A DNA stretch of 10,427 bases from Ruminiclostridium sp. (GTDB lineage: Bacteria; Bacillota; Clostridia; Oscillospirales; Oscillospiraceae), in the NCBI GenBank assembly GCA_017560855.1, contig JAFZEB010000018.1, positions 1 through 10,427 of the forward strand. Reading direction: 5' to 3'. Every line of letters begins with the position of its first letter. Within the stretch, counting starts at the first letter, position 1. Under the pieces are notes generated by a model. It did not search any database. It saw only the letters and a list, made by a program, of their open reading frames with translations, and was not told the DNA's origin. Shown here one piece after another: positions 6,761-10,427 of the stretch. The translations under genes and the position numbers were made by a program.

Positions 6761-6767
6761 TCCGACA
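6761..6767 (-). promoter_or_regulatory. Weak Spo0A-box-like site, inverse to the one at 6798
   Basis: The minus strand reads TGTCGGA, one base from the Spo0A core TGTCGAA. It lies 31 bases from the perfect core on the opposite strand and close to the XRE gene's likely promoter. On its own it is not significant. Confidence 0.3.
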
Positions 6768-6797
6768 CACCTGTGAAGATATGACATTGACGTTTTC

Positions 6798-6804
6798 TGT
6801 CGAA
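6798..6804 (+). promoter_or_regulatory. Candidate Spo0A box (perfect core) between the XRE and 93-residue genes
   Basis: TGTCGAA matches the core of the Spo0A recognition sequence exactly, and the surrounding nine bases TCTGTCGAA match TTTGTCRAA at eight of nine positions. It is intergenic, between two divergent genes and about 600 bases upstream of spoIIGA. Binding is inferred. Confidence 0.45.
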
Positions 6805-6986
6805 TGGAGTAGGATAACCACAGATAAGAAAAAGGTTTGAGTTGCTGGGTAAAAAACCTGTGAAGTGACCTGATGGAACGGAAAACGTGCGGTTTTTGTC
6901 TAAAATACAGGGAATTTCTCCAGAGACAGTATATCATCCTTTTTTTCATGCGTAAAGTGCAAATTTATGAAAGGAGGCAGCATGAT

Positions 6987-7268
6987 ATGACAGAGTACAG
7001 ACGTGAAATGGAAAATGGAGTCCAAACTTCCCCCCGAAGTGTTCGGTATCAGGTTCTGACCTCCCGGTTGGAGCATGATGGTGTGGACTATCTGACCTAC
7101 GGCATTCAGTGTATGGGTGACTGGGAAGGAGCTTGGATCCAGATGGACGCCGTTCAGGATGTCTCCTTCCAGCGGGAGAATGTGGTTCATCTTACCGATC
7201 TTTTCAACCGCCTGCAGCTTTCCCCTGTTCATTTCCGGGAGGCTGTTTTGGATTGCGTGAATGCATAA
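6987..7268 (+). CDS. Small protein of unknown function (93 residues), possibly DUF6514-like
   Basis: A 93-residue soluble protein beginning MTEYRREMENG. AAGGAGG (6971-6977) lies nine bases before the ATG, a strong site that fixes the start; the open frame extends upstream to 6873 but has no ribosome site there. The body contains YQVLTSRLEHDGVDYLTYGI (19-38), then an acidic WEGAWIQMDAVQDVSF segment and a predicted C-terminal helix with RLQLSPVHFREAVLDCV. There is no membrane segment or signal peptide. The pattern of two beta-like hairpins followed by a helix recalls small uncharacterised Clostridia proteins, possibly DUF6514, but I am not sure of that. It diverges from the XRE regulator, ends in its own terminator, and lies next to the spoIIGA-sigE operon, so a sporulation-linked role is possible but unproven. 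Confidence 0.75.
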   Translation: MTEYRREMENGVQTSPRSVRYQVLTSRLEHDGVDYLTYGIQCMGDWEGAWIQMDAVQDVSFQRENVVHLTDLFNRLQLSPVHFREAVLDCVNA

Positions 7269-7299
7269 ATAATGCATGTCTATAAATGTGTGTGTGAAG

Positions 7300-7346
7300 C
7301 AGAAAAAGACTCGCCGGCCGCGGGTCTTTTTCTGTTTTTATTTTTG
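7300..7346 (+). terminator. Intrinsic terminator after the 93-residue gene
   Basis: An 11-base-pair perfect stem (7300-7310 with 7324-7334) extends inward by about four more pairs to a GC-rich loop and is followed by a T-rich stretch to 7346. It insulates spoIIGA from upstream transcription. Confidence 0.85.
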
Positions 7347-7358
7347 CACCTCGCACTT

Positions 7359-7391
7359 CTGACTTTTTTTGAAGGGGACCCAGCCTATAAT
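7359..7391 (+). promoter_or_regulatory. Likely spoIIG promoter with long spacer
   Basis: A perfect TATAAT (7386-7391) lies 29 bases before the spoIIGA start. The best -35 is CTGACT (7359-7364), leaving a spacer of 21 bases rather than 17. In B. subtilis the spoIIG promoter is known for an over-long spacer and needs Spo0A. A degenerate 0A-like run, TTTTTTGAA (7365-7373), lies inside the spacer. The -10 is convincing; the other parts are tentative. Confidence 0.5.
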
Positions 7392-7419
7392 GGGGAGGAA
7401 CTGCGAGAGGAGGGAAGCT

Positions 7420-8277
7420 GTGACTGAGGTGTACCTGGACAGCTTTGTCCTTTTGAATTTTTTGGTGAACTGTCTTCTTCTGATGTGTGCAGGGAAGCTG
7501 GATGGGGAGCCGGTCCATCTGGGAGGGTGTGGGCTGGGAGCCTTTCTCGGGACTGCCTATGCTGTCCTTTCCCTGCTGCCCCAATGGGGGTTCCTGGAGC
7601 ACCCTGTCTGTAAAGCCGCCGCTGCCGTGTTCATGCTTTTGACAGCCTACGGCCGGTCGGAACGACTGCTTCGGATCGGCGGGGTGTTTTTGGTCCTGGC
7701 CTGCGCTTTTGGCGGCGGCCTTCTGTTGCTGTGCATGCTCCGGGGGGAGCCGACGGTTGGTGCCGGGGTCCTGGGTCCATCTCTGGGGATGCGTGGCATC
7801 CTGATTGCCGCAGCTCTCAGCTATGGCTGTCTTTCCCTGCTTCTTCGAGGAGAGTTTTCACATGCTGGGCCCAGGGGGGAGCTAGTTCCCCTGACCCTCA
7901 TCCGGGAAGACCGCAAGGTGACCCTGCTGGCCCTGCGTGACACGGGAAACACCCTGCGGGATCCCCTCACCGGACATCCGGTGGTGGTGGTAGAGGGAGA
8001 AAAGATTCGAGATCTGCTGCCGGAACTGGACGGGCAGGATCTGACTGCCCTGTCGGACCCTGTGGCCCTTTTGGAGGGCTTGAGCGCCAAGGTAGGGATG
8101 CGGTTTCAGTTGCTGCCCTACCGGGCTGTGGGGGTGGACTGTGGTCTCCTGCTGGCCCTGCGGGTGGATCGGGTGGAGTGCAGAGGGTGGCGCCGTCGGA
8201 ACTGTCTGACTGCGCTGTCACCTACGCCGGTGTCTGACGGAGGAAATTACAGTGCCCTGATCGGGGCAGAGGGATAA
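7420..8277 (+). CDS. spoIIGA: Sigma-E processing peptidase SpoIIGA
   Basis: 285 residues. SpoIIGA is the membrane aspartic protease that removes the pro-sequence of sigma-E in the mother cell after a signal from the forespore. The N-terminal half (about 5-145) holds five hydrophobic helices, starting with VYLDSFVLLNFLVNCLLL. The C-terminal half is the soluble protease domain, whose catalytic motif DTGN (174-177) lies in LALRDTGNTLRDPLTGHPV, the form conserved in the family. LLPYRAVG (231-238) and the final YSALIG are also typical. The start is GTG 7420, a few bases after GAGAGGAGGG (7405-7414); this gives the expected MTEVYLD N terminus. The stop lies 15 bases before sigE, so the two are one operon. 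The assignment is secure because both the motif and the neighbour fit. Confidence 0.95.
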   Translation: MTEVYLDSFVLLNFLVNCLLLMCAGKLDGEPVHLGGCGLGAFLGTAYAVLSLLPQWGFLEHPVCKAAAAVFMLLTAYGRSERLLRIGGVFLVLACAFGGGLLLLCMLRGEPTVGAGVLGPSLGMRGILIAAALSYGCLSLLLRGEFSHAGPRGELVPLTLIREDRKVTLLALRDTGNTLRDPLTGHPVVVVEGEKIRDLLPELDGQDLTALSDPVALLEGLSAKVGMRFQLLPYRAVGVDCGLLLALRVDRVECRGWRRRNCLTALSPTPVSDGGNYSALIGAEG

Positions 8278-8292
8278 AAGGAGGATGATGGG

Positions 8293-9009
8293 ATGAAGTG
8301 GTGGTGGAGATTACGGATTCGGCTGGCCAAATGGGGGCTTTGGCTTCCTGGGAAGGTCATGTACATCGGGGGCAGTGATGTTCTGCCTGCCCCTCTTAGC
8401 CGGGAGGAGGAGAGTATTTGCATTACTCGTCTGGAGGCTGGGGAGAAGAGCGTTGCCAATCGGCTCATCGAACACAATCTTCGGTTGGTAGTATACATTG
8501 CACGTCGGTTTGAAAACACAGGTGTGGGGCTGGAGGACCTGATTTCCATTGGGACCATCGGCCTCATTAAGGCAGTGGGGACCTATAAACCGGCCAAGAA
8601 TATCAAGCTGGCCACCTATGCTTCCCGGTGTATCGAAAACGAGATCCTGATGCATCTGCGGAAGACTGCCCACCAGAAGACGGAAATACCCTTTGACGAA
8701 CCCCTCAGCACCGATTGGAATGGAAATGAACTTCTCCTGTCGGATATTTTGGGAACGGAAAGCGACCTGGTTATGAAACCCTTGGAGGAGGATGCTGACC
8801 GGCAGCTTCTGGCGGATGCCCTGGCAAAGCTCAGTGACCGGGAACGGGAGATCATTACCCTGCGCTTTGGTCTGGGCGGTTGCCGGGAGCATACCCAGAA
8901 GGAGGTGGCCGAGCGCATGGGAATCTCCCAGTCCTACATTTCCCGGCTGGAGAAGCGGATCATCGCAAGACTGAAACGGGAGATTTTGAAAGTCACTGAA
9001 GTCATATAA
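8293..9009 (+). CDS. sigE: RNA polymerase sporulation sigma factor, pro-sigma-E
   Basis: 238 residues against 239 in B. subtilis SigE, and similar throughout. The first 22 or so residues (MKWWWRLRIRLAKWG...) are the amphipathic, membrane-binding pro-sequence. The processing region KVMYIGGSDVLPAPL (21-35) lines up with the B. subtilis cleavage site. Region 2 includes NLRLVVYIARRFENTG (62-77), EDLISIGTIGLIKAV (81-95) and KLATYASRCIENEIL (105-119), the core- and -10-binding part. FDEPLSTDWNGNELLLSD (134-151) is a SigE/SigK hallmark. Region 4 has the -35-binding helix-turn-helix TQKEVAERMGISQSYISRLE (201-220). The start has AAAGGAGG (8277-8284) eight bases upstream, overlapping the spoIIGA stop. 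SigE drives early mother-cell gene expression in sporulation. A terminator follows at once, so sigG is not downstream as it is in Bacillus. Confidence 0.96.
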   Translation: MKWWWRLRIRLAKWGLWLPGKVMYIGGSDVLPAPLSREEESICITRLEAGEKSVANRLIEHNLRLVVYIARRFENTGVGLEDLISIGTIGLIKAVGTYKPAKNIKLATYASRCIENEILMHLRKTAHQKTEIPFDEPLSTDWNGNELLLSDILGTESDLVMKPLEEDADRQLLADALAKLSDREREIITLRFGLGGCREHTQKEVAERMGISQSYISRLEKRIIARLKREILKVTEVI

Positions 9010-9050
9010 AAAATGCCCGCCGGAGTTGAAGTTGTCCGGCGGGCATTTTT
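9009..9050. terminator. Bidirectional terminator between sigE and potCD
   Basis: A perfect 16-base-pair inverted repeat (9009-9024 with 9035-9050) has a 10-base loop, with A-run and T-run at opposite ends. It starts at the last base of the sigE stop codon and ends nine bases before the minus-strand transporter stop. Confidence 0.9.
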
Positions 9051-9058
9051 ACAGATGT

Positions 9059-10315
9059 TTAGTTGATTTTCAGACCTTCCCACAGGGTGTTCATGTAACT
9101 GAGCATCTCGTTGGAGAGGTTGCGGTAGGCCAGGTGGTTGTATTTTTCGGCGAAGTGATCCATGGGGGGGTAGAGGATCTCCATGGCTTCCTCACCCATG
9201 TCCTCGATGTAAGTCTCGCTTTCGTAGACCAGAGAGTTGGGGGAGGCGTAGCAGATATACTCTGCGTTGGCAATGGCGGCCTCTTCGCTGAGCATAAAGT
9301 TAATGAAGATCTCAGCCAGCTCCTGGTTTTCCGCACACTTGGGGACACACATAGAGTCAAAGAAGTAGTTGGTCTCGTCGGGATAGTAGAACTTCAGGTC
9401 CACATCGTCGGCCTGACCCTCCTGCATGATGAAGTAGTCACCGGCGTAGTAGGCGCCGATGGAGGCCTCACCGGACTGGAGGGTATTGAAGATCTCGTCC
9501 ATGACGTAGGCCTTCACCAGGGGGCGCTGCTTCATCAGCTCGTCCAGGGCACGGTCCCACTGGGCCTTGTCGGTGGTGTTTACGTCAATGCCCAGCTTGT
9601 ACATGGCGGTGCCGAAGGCGTCTCTGGGGTTGTTGAACTGGAGGATGGAGCGGGAGTATTTCTCGTTCCAGAGCAGATCCCAGCCGCCGATGTCAGCCTC
9701 ATCCACCACGTTGGCATCGTAGATGACACCGATGACACCATAGGTGTAGGGGACGGTGTACTGGTTTTCAGGATCGAAGTACAGACCCTTGTACTGGTCG
9801 CCGATGTACTGATAGTTGGGGATGTTGTCGTAGTTCAGCGGCAGGAGCATATCCTCGCTGATCATACGGGCGATCATGTAGTCCGAGGGGATGATCACGT
9901 CATAGCTGACCGCACCGCTCTGGAGCTTGGCATACATATCCTCGTTGGAGGCGAAGGTGGAGTAGTTCACCTTGACCTTCTGGCCGTACTCCTCCTCGTA
10001 CCAGGACTCAAAGGCTTTGATGGTGTCCAGAGAGTCGTCCGAGCCGTCAGAGATATATTCGCCCCAGTTGTAAACGTTCAGCTCCAGGGTGTCGGCGCTG
10101 CTGCCTGCGATGGAGACAGCACCCACCACCACCAGGGCAGCGGCGATGACACCGCCGGCAATCAGTTCCTTGCCCCGGTTGCCCAGGTGATGCTGGCGGT
10201 GATGCTTCTTGGCGGCACGGCGTTCCTTGGCATCCTCGTCGTCCGCATCCATAAGATTGGTGATGAGCAGCAGAGCCAGGATCACAAAGAAGAAGATGGA
10301 GGCCAGGGCGTACAA
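9059..10315 (-). CDS. potD: PotD-like polyamine-binding protein, C-terminal part of a PotC-PotD fusion split by a TAG
   Basis: Counting from the TTG at 10315 gives 418 residues. Residues 1-21 (LYALASIFFFVILALLLIT...) are the last membrane helix of a PotC permease. A basic linker follows (30-50, rich in K, R and H), then a signal-anchor helix (51-71), then a periplasmic-type binding domain (72-418). Binding-domain markers are LNVYNWGEYISD (79-90), STFASNEDMYAKLQSG, IIPSDYM, VPYTYG, NPRDAFGTAMYKLG and FFDSMCVPK, all matching PotD of the spermidine/putrescine importer. PotCD fusions occur in Clostridia, where the binding domain stays tethered to the permease. The codon just before the TTG is TAG, in the same frame as the PotC sequence upstream, so the intact gene would be one long fusion. 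Translation of this part requires readthrough or restart at the TTG; otherwise it is a pseudogene. The stop is TAA, next to a bidirectional terminator. Confidence 0.8.
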   Translation of the reverse strand: MYALASIFFFVILALLLITNLMDADDEDAKERRAAKKHHRQHHLGNRGKELIAGGVIAAALVVVGAVSIAGSSADTLELNVYNWGEYISDGSDDSLDTIKAFESWYEEEYGQKVKVNYSTFASNEDMYAKLQSGAVSYDVIIPSDYMIARMISEDMLLPLNYDNIPNYQYIGDQYKGLYFDPENQYTVPYTYGVIGVIYDANVVDEADIGGWDLLWNEKYSRSILQFNNPRDAFGTAMYKLGIDVNTTDKAQWDRALDELMKQRPLVKAYVMDEIFNTLQSGEASIGAYYAGDYFIMQEGQADDVDLKFYYPDETNYFFDSMCVPKCAENQELAEIFINFMLSEEAAIANAEYICYASPNSLVYESETYIEDMGEEAMEILYPPMDHFAEKYNHLAYRNLSNEMLSYMNTLWEGLKIN

Positions 10316-10427
10316 CTAGGGGGTGACCGTCTTCTTGGTCATGTTGTAGATGCGGATAGGCAGGGTCTCAAAGCCGTTGCCGGAGGTGAAATAGCTTATT
10401 ACGAAGTCATCAAGGGAGAGGGTAAAG
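10316..10427 (-). pseudogene. potC: C-terminal part of PotC permease domain, partial, ending at an in-frame TAG
   Basis: The minus strand from 10426 down to 10319 reads FTLSLDDFVISYFTSG, then NGFETLPIRIYNMTKKTVTP, followed by TAG (10316-10318). This matches the end of E. coli PotC (FTLSLDDVVVSSF..., LPLKIYSMVKVGVSPEVNALATI). The stop sits where E. coli has Glu, and homology continues straight on in the same frame (LYALASI). One change, GAG to TAG, explains it. As read, PotC would lose only its final membrane helix, and the PotD domain would be cut off. Alternatives are a sequencing or assembly error, amber readthrough, or a genuine recent split gene. The rest of the gene lies beyond the window. 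Confidence 0.7.

Noticed and set aside
6719..6949. 77-residue N-terminal extension of the XRE regulator
   Set aside because: There is no ribosome site at 6949. The extension is basic and aromatic without a domain, and it would cover the whole intergenic control region. The start at 6718 has a ribosome site and gives a normal XRE N terminus.
7261..7276. Paired ATGCAT palindromes after the 93-residue gene
   Set aside because: They are short, AT-rich and overlap the stop codon; probably chance.

Overview
The window looks like core chromosome of a moderately GC-rich, spore-forming Clostridia member, most likely an Oscillospiraceae/Ruminococcaceae-type gut anaerobe (Flavonifractor/Oscillibacter-like; this placement is inference). 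The main reasons are a spoIIGA-sigE sporulation pair, strong AGGAGG ribosome sites, TTG and GTG starts, U-tailed hairpin terminators and extended -10 promoters. I see no mobile element, CRISPR array, tRNA or rRNA.

Layout. Positions 1-183 hold the 3' end of an unrecognised gene, followed after 31 bases by an NSS-family sodium-dependent amino-acid transporter (215-1570, probably the same operon). After a terminator, a separate promoter drives a UraA-type uracil permease (1714-3006). It converges on a minus-strand DapF-fold racemase (3048-3842) that resembles the CntK/histidine-racemase branch more than true diaminopimelate epimerase. Divergent from it is a single-pass membrane protein (4091-5302) with an Arg/Tyr/Asp/Ser-rich repetitive cytoplasmic half and two extracellular BIG_2 Ig-like domains. 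Next come a 3-hydroxyisobutyrate-dehydrogenase-family reductase (5402-6265), a minus-strand membrane-anchored XRE regulator (6332-6718) and a divergent 93-residue protein of unknown function (6987-7268). The region between those last two carries a perfect Spo0A-box core. Then follow spoIIGA and sigE (7420-9009), which encode the pro-sigma-E protease and pro-sigma-E. The right end (9059-10427, minus) is a polyamine ABC transporter PotC-PotD fusion interrupted by an in-frame TAG exactly between conserved PotC residues.

How the genes relate. Most are single-gene units bounded by terminators, so the window is a set of housekeeping and transport genes plus one developmental module. SpoIIGA cleaves the SigE pro-sequence in the mother cell. 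The possible Spo0A site upstream of the neighbouring regulator and small gene suggests the sporulation influence may extend leftward.

Most worth a second look: the amber-split PotCD, the CntK-like racemase outside any metallophore cluster, the low-complexity/BIG_2 membrane protein, and the membrane XRE/small-protein pair with Spo0A-box-like sites.
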